Notes: a model not told the origin generated them from the letters alone. DNA of 64,000 nucleotides from JAOUEA01 sp963825685 (GCA_963825685.1 CAWGUD010000007.1:124001-188000); one strand, 5' to 3'. Shown: positions 51,573 through 61,967, counted from the stretch's first letter. Numbers and translations: made by a program.

Positions 51573-53288
51573 TCAGTCTCGCGAGTCGCGCAGGCAGAGC
51601 GGGTGCTCGAGCATTGGAGTCGGGATCGCGGCCAGGAACGCCGGATCGTCGGGGTGCTCGATGTCGCCCTCGCCACGCACGACGTCGGCTCGGGGCATCG
51701 CCATGAGGAACGTGGCGACGTCCTCCACCGTCGAGCCGGCGCGTTCCAATGCCTCGGTGTCGAGCCAGATCTGGGTGGGGCGCATCTGCTCCACCACGTC
51801 AGGGCCGAACGCATCCTCGATCGATGCGGTGAGCGCCGTCACGTCGTAGCGGTCGGCCCCGGTCACCTCCGGGTCCCGCGCCATACCGTGATCGGCGGTG
51901 AGGATCATGGCCCACTCTCCGGAACCCACCCGCTCGTCGAGCAGCCGGATGAGGAGACCGAGCTCCCGATCCTGAGCGCGCAGGCCGTCGAGCAGCTCCA
52001 CTCCGTCGGCGCTGTAGCTGTGGCCGAGCGAGTCGAGCATCTTGTAGTTCACGTAGAGCAGGTCGGGCACGTCGTCGGCGCCGAAGCCCTCCCGCTCGAT
52101 GACGGCCTCGACCAGGTCGGTCTGCCACGCCGAGCGCGCCGGGGTGTCCCAGCCGCCGAGCAGGCTCGCGATGTCATGGTCGCGCCACATCCCGTCGTCG
52201 GCGCCGTCGGCCCGGTCGATCGCCTCCGTCTCCTGCAGGAAGCGGTCGTCCATCGATGGATCGTTCGCGTAGTCGGGCATGGCGTAGTACGGCGCCATCT
52301 CCTCGGCGAGCTGCCATCGGGGGGCGGAGTCGTCGCCGCCGGTCGCGGCATCCTTCGGCTCCCTCGTGATCGCCAGATCGCGGTCGGCTCCGTGCACGAA
52401 CGAGCCGCGACTCATCATCAGCAGGTGGGCCGAGAGCGACCCCACGGTGCCGACCAGCGGCTCGTTGTCGAGGGCCAGGTCGTACCGGTCGCCGAGCGTG
52501 GGCACCCGCAGTACTCGAGGCCCCAGGTGCAGCGGGCGCTCGATGCGTCCGCCGACGCGCACGAACTCGTCGGGGATGCCGTGCGTGCTCGGGAACGCGC
52601 CCGTGCCGATCGTGGCGTGGCTCGGCGGCGTGTTCGACGGCGATGCATCCAGGGCCGCATTCGTGAACCAGGCCGAACGGTCGCCCAGCTCGCGCAGGCG
52701 CGGCCAGCCCTCGCGCCAACGCTCGAGCACGTCGGTGCCCGCCGAGTCCCAGATGACCGTGACGACGAGACGCGGCACATCGCGTTCGGCGGCCGGCAGC
52801 AGCGCCGCCGACAGTGCGGTGCCGTCGGGAGCGTGGAACCCCGGGAACTTCAGGATCCTCGCGGCGGTGGGCGCGACGTCGGCGAGGCTGACGCGCTGGT
52901 CGTACACGCCCGGGCGCGCGATGCCGGCGCCGTACACGAGGAGGGGCACCTGCTGGGTGGTGTCGAACGGGGATGCGTGGGACAACCCTCCGGCCTGCAG
53001 GCTCTCCGGCGGGATCAGCTGAATCTCCCCGCTGCGTCGCGGGTCCGCGCCATGGGAGATGCGTCGAACGAGCTCGGGGTCGAGCGAGGCGCAGACGGCT
53101 TCGGAGAGCGCGGCGACCGACGAGGGATCGGCGTTGGCCGAGGGTATGTCGCCGCGTGGCGGAGTGTCCGCCTGGGTGCTCACGCAGGCCGCCGTCAGCG
53201 CAGCGACCGAGATCAGCTGGATCGCGATCCGGAGCGGCGCTCGGTGCACGTGACGGCGGTGCGCGTGCGTCCTCGTCGTGTGCGGCAT
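51573..53288 (-). CDS. Alkaline-phosphatase-superfamily lipoprotein, permuted order
   Basis: 571 residues. The signal ends in VAALTAAC, a lipobox (Cys35), so this copy is membrane-anchored. Motif order is as in its paralogues: GLSHASPFDTTQQVPLLVYG (His104), LADVAPTAARIL, LVVTVIWDSAG (Asp181), SPSNTPPSHATIGTGAFPST (Thr220), MLDSLGHSYS, LTADHGM. Apart from the lipid Cys, the only cysteines are Cys66 and Cys565. It precedes the 49.8-51.5 kb copy. It probably cleaves phosphate esters at the cell surface. Confidence 0.82.
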   Translation of the reverse strand: MPHTTRTHAHRRHVHRAPLRIAIQLISVAALTAACVSTQADTPPRGDIPSANADPSSVAALSEAVCASLDPELVRRISHGADPRRSGEIQLIPPESLQAGGLSHASPFDTTQQVPLLVYGAGIARPGVYDQRVSLADVAPTAARILKFPGFHAPDGTALSAALLPAAERDVPRLVVTVIWDSAGTDVLERWREGWPRLRELGDRSAWFTNAALDASPSNTPPSHATIGTGAFPSTHGIPDEFVRVGGRIERPLHLGPRVLRVPTLGDRYDLALDNEPLVGTVGSLSAHLLMMSRGSFVHGADRDLAITREPKDAATGGDDSAPRWQLAEEMAPYYAMPDYANDPSMDDRFLQETEAIDRADGADDGMWRDHDIASLLGGWDTPARSAWQTDLVEAVIEREGFGADDVPDLLYVNYKMLDSLGHSYSADGVELLDGLRAQDRELGLLIRLLDERVGSGEWAMILTADHGMARDPEVTGADRYDVTALTASIEDAFGPDVVEQMRPTQIWLDTEALERAGSTVEDVATFLMAMPRADVVRGEGDIEHPDDPAFLAAIPTPMLEHPLCLRDSRD

Positions 53289-53328
53289 GGCCGTCACCCT
53301 ACCGATGGCGGGCGTTCCTGACGGTGGG

Positions 53329-55682
53329 TCAGGACCAGTTCGGCGTGGAGTCGATGCGGTCGCTCTTCGACAGGTTCTTCGCGCCTGAGCCGTTCTGCTT
53401 GACGACCCAGATCTGGTTTCGGCCGGTGCGGGTGCTCGCGAAGGCGATCCGATCTCCGTTCGGAGCGAACGTCGGGTGGGTGTGCGCACCGCCGTCGTTC
53501 GTGACTCGACGTTGACGGTCACCGTCGGCGTCCATCAGCCAGATCTGCTTCGAACCGCCGCGGTCACTCACGAACGCGATCGTGCCGCCGTCGGGAGAGT
53601 AGGCGGGTGCCGACGACCGTCCTTCGTCTCCGGTCAGCATGAGGAGCGAGCCGCCCGAGGTATTCATCGTCCACACGTTCGTGTCGCCGCCTCGGTCGCT
53701 GTCGAATGCGATCCGTGCGCCGTCGGGCGACCAGGCCGGGGCCCGGTCGCGCGCCGCATCGTCGGTGAGGTTCGTCGAGGCCGCTGCCATCGGCGTCCAT
53801 CACGAAGATCTCGGCGTCTCCCGTCCGCGTGCTCGTGAAGGCGATGCGATCACCGTTCGGCGACCATGTCGGGCGGGTGTCGGCGCCGTCGGCGTCGGTG
53901 AGGCGCGTCCGGTTCGAGCCATCGGCGTCCATCACGAAGATCTCGGCGTCTCCCGTCCGCGTGCTGGAGTAGGCGATCCGCGAGCAGTCCGGCGACCATG
54001 CCGGGTCGCGGTCGGCGGCGGCGTTCCTCGTGAGCCGTGTCTTCAGCGCGCCTTTGCGCGTCATCGTGAAGACGTCCACGTTGCCGCCGCTCGACGAGGT
54101 GTACGCGATGCGACCGCACGTGGAGGTCGGTCCCTCGAGCGCGAACGCGGCGGTGACCGATCGGGCTTGATCCATCGTGAGCTGGCATGTGCCGGTGCCG
54201 ACACACGAACCGCTCCAGCCGGCGAACACGGACCCGGGATCGGGATCGGCGGTGAGCGTGACGGCGGTGCCGTCGACGAAGCCGGCCTCGCAATCGTCGA
54301 TGCAGTCGACCCCAGACGGCTCACTCGTGACGCGCCCCCCTCCGTCGCCCGAGAACGACAGCGTCAACGTCTCGAGCGTCGTCGTGGTCGCCGAGAATCG
54401 CGCGTAATAGGACTGGGTCCTCGCGCCCACCAGCCCCCATTCGGTGCCGCTTCCGCTCCACGTGCCGCCGGCTTTCGTGAACTCGCCGCCGACGTGCAGG
54501 CGGTGACGGCCGACGTCGGGAGTCAGGGCCCACACGCCGTTGTACTTGCAGCAGATCCCGGGGTTCCACGGGTCGGCCTCGGGGATCACGCGACCGGTGT
54601 CGGGGTCGATCACGACGAGACGTGGGGCATGGTGGCAGTCGGTGTTCGGGCTGTCGTTCGCGTCGCACTGCTGCGCCTGCTGCTTCGCCACCCATTGGAA
54701 GTGACCACCCACGTACAACAGGCCGTCCATCCACGCGAGGGCCTGCGACGAGCCGGACGTGTCGGTCTTGAATGTCTGGTCGCCCGTCGTGAGATCGAAT
54801 CCGGCGGCGAAGTCCGAGCCGCCGGAGCCGAGGTAGACGGTCGGCTTCCCCGATCCCGGATCGTTCTGCACGAGCACGCTGATGCCGAACGCTGCGCTGT
54901 GATCGGGGAGGTTGCCCGGAGTCCAGTCGAGGACGGCGCCGGTGCCCGCGTCGACCTTGATGGCGGCCTTCGAGGCCTTCCGGGTACCCCCTTCGAGCGT
55001 GCTGTCGCACTGGCAGGCTGCGACGATCGTCGAGCCGATCGACACCATGTCACGCACCTGCGGCGGGGTGTTGTGACCTCGAAGCGAAGGATCGGTCTCC
55101 ACTTCGGGCGCGTCGTACCCGGGCGATGGCGCGCCGTTCGTCTCGAACGAGAGGAGCTTCGACGTGCCGACGAAGACCGCCCCCGATGTCGCGAGTACGC
55201 TCTTCGCCGCGGCCGTGCTCGGTGCGAACGGGGCCACCGATCCGTCGCTCGGGTCGATCGCCGCGACGTTCTTGCGAGCCAGGCCCCCGACACGGTCGAA
55301 CGATCCGGCGAGATAGAGCAGTCCGTCAGGACCGAGCGAGAGGTCGAAGACGGTTCCCGCTGTTCCTGACTTCGTGACCTCGGGCACGGCGATGGACGTG
55401 ATCGGTGCTCCGGAGTCGGCGTCGAAGACGGCCAGGCTCGGCTGCGGCCTGCACCTTCGTGCCGTTGGCGTCGCGCATCTCGCTGAACGACCCCCCGACC
55501 CACACCTGGTTGCCGGACACGACGATCGCTCGCACGAGCCCGTCGACCATGCCGACCTCGTCGGACTCCGTGGCCGGGATCGCGGCGTTGGCCGGGACGG
55601 CAGGAAGCAGCGAGATGATCGATGCCACCAGCGTCGCGATGAGCGCTTTCACGGACGTGCGGGCGTGTCGTCCGTTGAACAT
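53329..55682 (-). CDS. Large secreted propeller protein with InlB-like repeat and PD40/TolB repeats (two frameshifts)
   Basis: Signal peptide MFNGRHARTSVKALIATLVA... then three regions: an N-terminal propeller with delta-60-like repeats (VWVGGSFSEMRDANG; LYVGGHFQWVAKQ), a divergent InlB B-type repeat (VTLTADPDPGSVFAGWSGSC), and C-terminal WD40-like PD40 repeats (RIAYSSTRTGDAEIFVMDAD). One-base changes near 55432-55442 and 53775-53783 break the frame; healing both gives one protein of ~784 residues. Such combinations occur in surface-exposed actinobacterial proteins and bind partners rather than catalyse. The gene follows the M15 peptidases on the same strand after 114 bp. Confidence 0.72.
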
Positions 55683-55796
55683 GAAGTCCCGATCCCTCCG
55701 GGTCGATGGGTGACTCCTTGCGACCTACGCCGAAGGAGCGTCGCACGGTCACATGCCGCTGGCATCGGCCGGAAGTCGTAACTCGCGAGTTCTCGG

Positions 55797-57066
55797 TCAC
55801 GGGTCGGCCGCGAGCGGTCCGCCCCCGTACTCGAAGTGCATGCCGTCGGGGATCAAGAAGTCGCCGCCCCAATTGAACCCGAGGTCTTCGAAGATCGCGA
55901 CGATGCGGCGGTCCATCGTGGGTACAGCGCCGAACGCGTTTTCGGGGGCGTTGATGTCGACCGCGGCCCCGTACGCATGGAACGAGGGTGGGTTCGTGGG
56001 GCTGCGTGCCACCGTGCGGGAGTTGAAGCACCCGGCGGTCGAGTGGATCATCGCCCCCAATCCCGCGCGTTCCACCCGATGCATCGCGCGCACGAGATCC
56101 TCCATGAAGCCGCGGTGGCAGGTGAGCCTGCCGAGCAGAGGTACGGCCCGGCTGACGAGGTTCGCGTCGCTCCAGGCCGGGTCGATGCGGAAGGACGCCG
56201 GGTTCGTGGGGTCCGGCGCGGCGGCGAACTCGCCGAACGCCTGCTTCAGCACGACGGGCGGGTTCACACCGCTCGCCACCCTCATGTACGGGCTCCCGCC
56301 GGGGAGCTCGACCCGCATCGGCTCGTTCGCAGGGACCAGCGGGCGCACCATGCCTTCGAATGCGTCGAGGCCCGGCTTCCCCTCGGGGAAGGCCCAGAGG
56401 TACCGGTCATCGACGATTCCCAGGTGTGTGCCGACGTCGCGGGAGACGAGCAGCTCGCTCCAGCCGATCAGCTCCTCGGGGACTACGGCGCCCACGCGCA
56501 CCGACGTGTCCCCGAACTCCAGCGTGCCGCCCACGCCGAGCCTTCGCACGACGGCGCTGCGCGTCCCGAGCACCCCCTGCCCTCGCGCGAGCGCGTCGAC
56601 CACCTCGCCGCGGACACGTGCGGGAAGGAACGGAGCGACCTCGACCGGGTTCACGGCGAAGGCGTCGATCGGGATCGCGAATGGCGGGTCCGGACGGTCG
56701 ATCACGTCGCCACCGGCGTCGAGCGAGCGCGTCAGCCAGCGCGAGTCGCCGGCGACGACCACGGTCGACTCGAGCCCGCGGACCGTGCGCACCCGCGCCC
56801 GGAAGTCGAGCGGCAGCCCGCCCGGCGTCCAGGCGAGGAAGTACGGGGGAGGCTCGGGGGCGGCGGGAGCGGGCGCCTCAGGAGCGGCGATCCCTCCGGC
56901 GGCGCCGACGGCAGGTGCCCCCACCTGCGGCCGGGCCGTCTGAGGCCCCGGCCGCGACCGGCACCGACGCTCCTGGCGGACCAGAGAGGGTGAGCGCGAC
57001 CGCCGCGATCCCCAACGCCGCCACCACTGCGAGGAAGGCCCACCGCCGAAGGGGCATGCCACTCAT
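55797..57066 (-). CDS. Exported M15-family peptidase with N-terminal accessory domain (one frameshift)
   Basis: About 420 residues. Membrane/signal segment RRWAFLAVVAALGIAAVALT, linker, then an accessory domain (about 60-230: SAVVRRLGVGGTLEFGDTSV) that resembles the periplasmic domain of MacB/FtsX-type proteins. The M15_4-type peptidase domain follows: FHAYGAAVDIN (zinc His and Asp) and PDGMHFEYGG (zinc His). It would cut peptidoglycan peptides, D-Ala-D-Ala or L-Ala-D-Glu type. A frame break in the run GGTGGGGGCACC (about 56914-56926) separates signal from domain. It is paralogous to the next gene upstream. Confidence 0.75.
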
Positions 57067-57120
57067 GAGGCCGCTCCTCGGCGGGTTCTTTGGGGTGGGG
57101 GCGCGCCCATCGCCGGAAGC

Positions 57121-58350
57121 CTACGTGGCAGGAGCGCGGTGGTACTCGAAGTGGTTGCCGTCGGGCACGATGAAGCGGCCGCCCCAGGCGAAGCCCCATC
57201 GCTCCATCACCGCGACGAGCCGCGGGTCCTGATCGGGGTGCACGCCGTAGTAGTTGCCGGCGATGTTCATGTCGACCGCGATGCCCCACGAGTGGTGCGA
57301 GAGCATCGCCGATGGATCGCGCCCGATGAACCGGGGCGCGAAACACCCGTCGTAGGTCTCGACCAGCTCCCCGAGACCCCTGCGCACGAGCTCTCTCACG
57401 ACGCCGCGCAGCTGGGGCATCACCGAGCGGTGGCACGTGACCAGGCCGAGCACGGGCAGGCGGGCGGTTTCCATCTGCGCTTGCGTCCATGTCGGATCGA
57501 GGTCGAGGTAGCCCGGGCGACCAGCCTCAGGACGGGCTGCGAACTCGCCGAACAGCGTCTTCAGCATGACGGTGGGCAGCACCGCATCGCCCGGCCGGAA
57601 GTACGGGGTCTCGCCCTGCGCGCGGACCTGCACCCGCCCGTAGGGACCGAGCTCCGTGGGGAGCAGTCGGTCGAAGGCGACGCGGAGGGCGTCGGTGCGG
57701 AGTGCCCGGCCGGGCGCGGGCCGCAGCAGCAGCGAGCGGTCGGTCCGTACGCCGATGCGGCGGCCGGTCTCGCGGGAGACCATCAGCTCGGCCGCGCCGA
57801 CGGCCTCGTCGGGCAGCACCGCCGCGATGCGCACGTGCTCGCCGCCCGGGAATCCGAGCACGGCGCCAGGCCCCAGTCCGCGCACCACCGCCGACGTGGC
57901 CCCGAGCACCCCCTCGCCGGCGATCAGTGCCTCGGTCACCGGACGGTCGGCTGCCGGCAGGAAGGCCACGAACGTCGCCGGATCGACCGCGATCGTGTCG
58001 AGCGGGATCCGGTACCCACCTGCCGGTCGGTCGATCTCCTCGCCGTCGGCATCCCAGGAACGGGCGAGCCAGGTGTTGTCCTGGGCGACCGTCGTGACCC
58101 GTCCGGTCAGCTGCAGGGACCGGACCGCGTCGTCGAATCCCGCCGGCAGACCCCGCGGCACCCAGACGAGGAACGTCTCGGGCGGCGTGGGGCCGGGCGC
58201 CGGCAGTGCGGGGCCGTCGCGCCCACCGGCGCTCGGCGTCGTCCCGCCCTGCAGCGCCACGGTGACCACCGCGCCGACGACGAGACCGGCGATCGCCGCC
58301 GCCCCGGGCCGCACGCCGTTGCGTGCGCGACCCCTCACGTCACCCCTCAC
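57121..58350 (-). CDS. Exported M15-family peptidase with N-terminal accessory domain
   Basis: 409 residues, intact paralogue of the downstream gene. Signal/anchor AAAIAGLVVGAVVTVALQGG, accessory MacB-PCD-like domain (LGATSAVVRGLGPGAVLGFP; AELMVSRETGRRIGV), and the M15 domain with SHHSWGIAVDMNIAGNYY (zinc His, Asp) and PDGNHFEYHRA (zinc His). The GTG start at 58350 overlaps the anti-sigma stop (GTGA), so it is translationally coupled to the sigma/anti-sigma pair. This links cell-wall peptidases directly to the ECF system. Confidence 0.82.
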   Translation of the reverse strand: MRGDVRGRARNGVRPGAAAIAGLVVGAVVTVALQGGTTPSAGGRDGPALPAPGPTPPETFLVWVPRGLPAGFDDAVRSLQLTGRVTTVAQDNTWLARSWDADGEEIDRPAGGYRIPLDTIAVDPATFVAFLPAADRPVTEALIAGEGVLGATSAVVRGLGPGAVLGFPGGEHVRIAAVLPDEAVGAAELMVSRETGRRIGVRTDRSLLLRPAPGRALRTDALRVAFDRLLPTELGPYGRVQVRAQGETPYFRPGDAVLPTVMLKTLFGEFAARPEAGRPGYLDLDPTWTQAQMETARLPVLGLVTCHRSVMPQLRGVVRELVRRGLGELVETYDGCFAPRFIGRDPSAMLSHHSWGIAVDMNIAGNYYGVHPDQDPRLVAVMERWGFAWGGRFIVPDGNHFEYHRAPAT

Positions 58351-59858
58351 GGCGCCACCGCCGGGAGCCCTCGCACGGGCATCGAGCTCGCGATCTCGAG
58401 CAGGTCCCCCAGTGGCAGGTTCGTCTCCAGGAACAGGTTCGTGTCGTCACCGACGATCGCGAGCCGCCGCCCGAGCCCGTCGGCGGCGGGCTCGAAGTAT
58501 GCGACGCCGCCGCCCGGCAACGTCACGCGGGTGGCGTCGGGGCCTACCGGTCCGAACGCGCGACCGGTGCGGCGGCCCGGTCGCTCGCCCACGCGCAGGT
58601 AGTCGAGGCCGTCGACGTAGACGAGCAGCGACCTCGGCGCACCCACGCCCTCGGGCGGTGCCACGGCCGTGGCGAGCTCGAGGGCACCGGTGAACGTCGG
58701 GGTCACCGGCCGGTAGCCGAGGCGTTCGGCCAGCGACGCGATGTCGAGGGCACCCCCTTCGCGCCCGGGGATCTCGAACAGCGACGGGTCGGGTTCCCCC
58801 GCCACGATCGAGGTGGCACGCACGTCGAGGATCGCCGTGCTCGGCGCCTCGACCGGCAGTCCGAAACGGAGCTCCCAGTCGCGGCGCCGTGCGCCGTCGG
58901 CGGGGAAGACCGTGATGCGCACGGGCAGCCACGACTCCGCGTCGAGCAGCAGCTCGACGCGGTCGCCGTCGAAGAACGGCCGCCACGTGCCGCCGAGCCG
59001 CAGGAACGGGAACATCGGCGCAGCCCGGTCGAACGTCGTCTCGACGTGTACGACCTCGCGATCGCCGGCCTGCTCCGTGCCGAGCACGCGGATGCCTCTG
59101 GCTGAGCCGACGGTGCGCAGAGGTACGACGAGGTCGGCCGGCAGCGGCGCCGCGAGCGAGTACGGCGAGGTGGTCGTGACGGTCGTGCGCGTCGTCGGGC
59201 AGGCGTCGGCGGGCAGCCCGGTCGGGCACCCTGTGGGCCCGGAGAGGTAGGTCGCCGGCATGTCCTCGACGTAGGTGATGTCGGTGGGGGTCCACGCGGC
59301 CGAGGGGTAGGCGGTGCGGTCGTCGACCTCGAGGCGGAATCGCTGCGGTGGGAGGAACGCCACGCGCATCTGCAGCCGTCGCTCGGGCACTTCGCGGGAG
59401 AGGCCCCGTTCCACGATCTCGAACGTGCCTCGGAACGAGTCGAGGCCCGGCGAGGCCGCGCGCACGCCTTGGGCGACGGCCTGGGCAGAGATCGCCTCAC
59501 GGTCGCGCCCGCGGAACGGTCCGCCCACGATCACGCTGCCGATCACCGCGCCCGCGACGAGCGCCGCCGCCACGGGCATCGCGCGGCGCAGCGGCGCCCG
59601 ATGCCTGCGGGAGGAGGTCGCGGTCCGCTCGCGGGGGGGAGCCTGCTCGAGCGAGCCGACGATGCGGTCGACCAGGTCGGGCACGGGGTCGGCCGGGCGG
59701 ATCCGCACCGCGGCGCGCACCCGGCCCGAGCCGTCGGCGAAGGCCCGGCACGACGCACAACCCTCGACGTGCGAGTCGACGTCGGTCACGCCGCGCCCAC
59801 CGACGTGTTCGCCGTCCATCCGGGCCGAGAGCACGAGCTGCGCTCGATCGCAGTTCAT
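58347..59858 (-). CDS. Anti-sigma factor with zinc-binding domain and RseB-like extracellular domain
   Basis: 503 residues. An N-terminal zinc-binding anti-sigma domain (zf-HC2: VLSARMDGE, then DSHVEGCASCRAF, H-x3-C-x2-C) is followed by a membrane helix (AMPVAAALVAGAVIGSVIVG, about 100-120). An extracellular domain of ~380 residues follows with LolA/RseB-like elements (ERRLQMRVAFLPPQRFRLEV; WELRFGLPVEAP). It would hold the ECF sigma factor at the membrane and release it on an envelope signal. The ATG overlaps the sigma stop (ATGA), the classic arrangement. Confidence 0.8.
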   Translation of the reverse strand: MNCDRAQLVLSARMDGEHVGGRGVTDVDSHVEGCASCRAFADGSGRVRAAVRIRPADPVPDLVDRIVGSLEQAPPRERTATSSRRHRAPLRRAMPVAAALVAGAVIGSVIVGGPFRGRDREAISAQAVAQGVRAASPGLDSFRGTFEIVERGLSREVPERRLQMRVAFLPPQRFRLEVDDRTAYPSAAWTPTDITYVEDMPATYLSGPTGCPTGLPADACPTTRTTVTTTSPYSLAAPLPADLVVPLRTVGSARGIRVLGTEQAGDREVVHVETTFDRAAPMFPFLRLGGTWRPFFDGDRVELLLDAESWLPVRITVFPADGARRRDWELRFGLPVEAPSTAILDVRATSIVAGEPDPSLFEIPGREGGALDIASLAERLGYRPVTPTFTGALELATAVAPPEGVGAPRSLLVYVDGLDYLRVGERPGRRTGRAFGPVGPDATRVTLPGGGVAYFEPAADGLGRRLAIVGDDTNLFLETNLPLGDLLEIASSMPVRGLPAVAP

Positions 59859-60488
59859 CGCCGCCACCCTTCGCCGGGTCCGTCCGCCGCCACCTCGCGC
59901 GACGCACCGGGCTCGTCCTCGGCGATCGCCGCGCAGAGCGCCTGCCGGGCCCGGAACATGCGGCTCTTCACCGTTCCTGGTCGCCACCGCGAGCACGTCG
60001 GCGGCTTCCCGATAGCTGAGCCCGAACACCTCGACGAGCAGGAACGTCTCCCGGTGCTCGTCGGAGATCGAGCGCAACGCCTCGTCGAGCACGGCGTGGG
60101 ACGTCGCGTCGGAGACCGCACCCTCGACCTCGCGGTCGCCGTCGTGCACGAGCGGGAACCGCCGAGCCCGGAGCGAGTCCATCGCGCAGTTCCTGGTGAT
60201 GCTGAACAGCCACGATCCGAACTTCCGGTCGCCACGGAATCCGTCGAGGAAGCGGAACGCCCGCAGGAACGCGTCCTGGGTGACGTCGGCGGCGAGCTCC
60301 CGGTCGCGCGTGAGGTGCCAGGCGAACCGGTACACGTCGGCCTGGTACTCGCGCACGAGTTGCTCGAACGCGGTCGGGTCGCCACGGCGCGCTCGGTCCA
60401 GCGTACGGGGGTCGGCGTCGCGCACCCGTCTCCTCTCGTCCTGTCGGGCGTTCGCTCGCTCGGTTCCTCGGTCGGTTCCGTCGGCCAC
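59855..60488 (-). CDS. ECF sigma factor (one frameshift)
   Basis: About 211 residues if one base is removed near 59978-59981. Region 2: AFEQLVREYQADVYRFAWHL and ELAADVTQDAFLRAFRFLDG. Region 4: GLSYREAADVLAVAT then, in the next frame, GTVKSRMFRARQALCAAI. The first frame otherwise runs on into the anti-sigma gene and hides the break. The stop at 59855 overlaps the anti-sigma ATG, which confirms the second frame as the true ending. It resembles SigE-like, anti-sigma-controlled ECF groups. Upstream lies a matching ECF promoter. Confidence 0.82.
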
Positions 60489-60522
60489 GCAAGCCTAGGC
60501 CCGTCGGCAGGCCCTCTGCGAG

Positions 60523-60550
60523 GGGACCGGCGCAGGGGCGGGAAGGTTCC
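60523..60550 (-). promoter_or_regulatory. ECF-type promoter of the sigma operon
   Basis: On the minus strand, GGAACC (60550-60545), 16 bp, GGTCCC (60528-60523). The -35 matches the GGAAC of ECF (SigE-like) promoters, with the sigma start 35 bp beyond. Two more copies of the pattern lie at 62.0-62.1 kb. Confidence 0.6.
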
Positions 60551-60596
60551 CTGCGCCTCGTCCCCCGCGCGGATCGCGGGACGCTCGGCGCCCGGT

Positions 60597-61967
60597 TCAG
60601 TCGGGGAGCGGGTCGAGCGACACGATCGGCGCGAACCCGGGGGTGGGCACCGACGCGACGGCGTCGCCAGTGCCGAGGTCGAGGACGTCGATCCGCCCCC
60701 CGACGGCCGCGAACAGCGCCGTGCCGTCGAGGGACATGCCCAGCCCGGAGATCGGACCGGGTGCGGTCCAACGGTCCGCGAGCGTCAGCGACGCCGTGTC
60801 GATCGCGAACAGCGGACGGTCATCGCCGGCCGAGGCCACGAAGAGCGTGTCGCCGTCGTGGCTCATCGCGACCGACGTTCGTCCGTCGACCGTGCCCAGG
60901 TCGACCCGGCCGGTGCGCTCGACCTCGAGGGTCTCCGTGTCCATCACGGCCACGAGGCCCTGCCGTGCGTCGACCACGTAGAGCGAGCGCCCGTCGGGCG
61001 AGGGGGCGATCGCCTGGTCGCTCGCGGCGCCACCCCACATCACCTTGGGAAGCCCGGCGCAGAAGGCCCAGCCCTTACGCAGGTTCAGCACGTGCACGAA
61101 GGTCTCCTCGGGCCAGTAGCCACCGGCGCCGGATCCTCGCCGATCACCGCCTGACCCCGACCGGAGTCACCTGAGGCGCCTGAGTCGCTGCCATAGGAAG
61201 CGCCGCCATAGGGATTCGTGCCGCCGGTGTCCTCGTACGCGTCGGCGTAGGCGCCGGGTCGGTTCGAGTACAGCGTGTACATCTGCGACGTGACCGGGTC
61301 GAACACCTGGCCGAGCCGCACCCCGGGCATGCGCTGCGGCGGGGTCTTGAACCGCCCGTGCACGGGCCGCACCTCGCCGGATCGCCAAGCTGGAGCACGA
61401 CAACCCGGTAGACGGCCGGGGTCTCGGCCGGCAGGTACTGGATCAGGAACAGCCGCTCGTCGTCGATCGAGAACGCCTCGGGCTCGTAGTTGCCGTCCAG
61501 GCGGAAGCGCATCGGCTCGCCGCCGCCGGCGGGGTCGGCGACCACGATCGTCGTCCGGTGCGAGGCACGGGCACGCCGGGGGCCGCGCCGGGCACCGGTT
61601 CCACGAGGGCGATCGCGCGGCCGGAGACCGAGGCCACCGCCACATCGAGCTCGCCCCGCACCTGCTGGGTGCCCACGGTCCCGCCCGACCGGGGGTCCAC
61701 CGACGTGATCGTGGTCGACATCCCGTCGCTCGTCGCGTGGTAGAGCGCGTCGCCGTCGGGAGCGGCGACCGTGCCGGCGCCACCCGCGAGCAGGGCGCCC
61801 GACGTGGCGTCGATCGCGAGGTCGCCGCTTCCGGTCGACGCGATCAGCACGCCGCCCGGGGTGCGTGCCCGTCCGGCGGTGTCGGGCGGGTTCGCGGCCC
61901 GATCAGGGGTGCAGGCGGCGAGCGCCGTGACCGTGACCGCCAGGGCTGCGAGTCGGCTGGTCCGCAT
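60597..61967 (-). CDS. Propeller lipoprotein (three frameshifts)
   Basis: Signal with lipobox TVTALAAC. Then four overlapping reading frames that join into one beta-propeller of about 456 residues: STGSGDLAIDATSGALLAGG..., DGNYEPEAFSIDDERLFLIQ, DPVTSQMYTLYSNRPGAYA..., and APSPDGRSLYVVDARQGLVA with later YVTN-type blades. Breaks at about 61555-61558, 61377-61380 and 61122-61126 are each healed by one G or C. GAGGAGG precedes the ATG at 61967. It may bind a partner at the cell surface under control of the neighbouring ECF sigma factor. Confidence 0.7.

Noticed and set aside
58347..60488. A 713-residue fused sigma/anti-sigma protein
   Set aside because: The sigma region 4 continues in another frame and ends in an ATGA overlap with the anti-sigma start, so there are two genes and one frameshift.
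53329..61967. In-frame TGA read as selenocysteine to explain the broken genes
   Set aside because: The breaks are one-base shifts, not single UGA codons; the downstream homology is in another frame.
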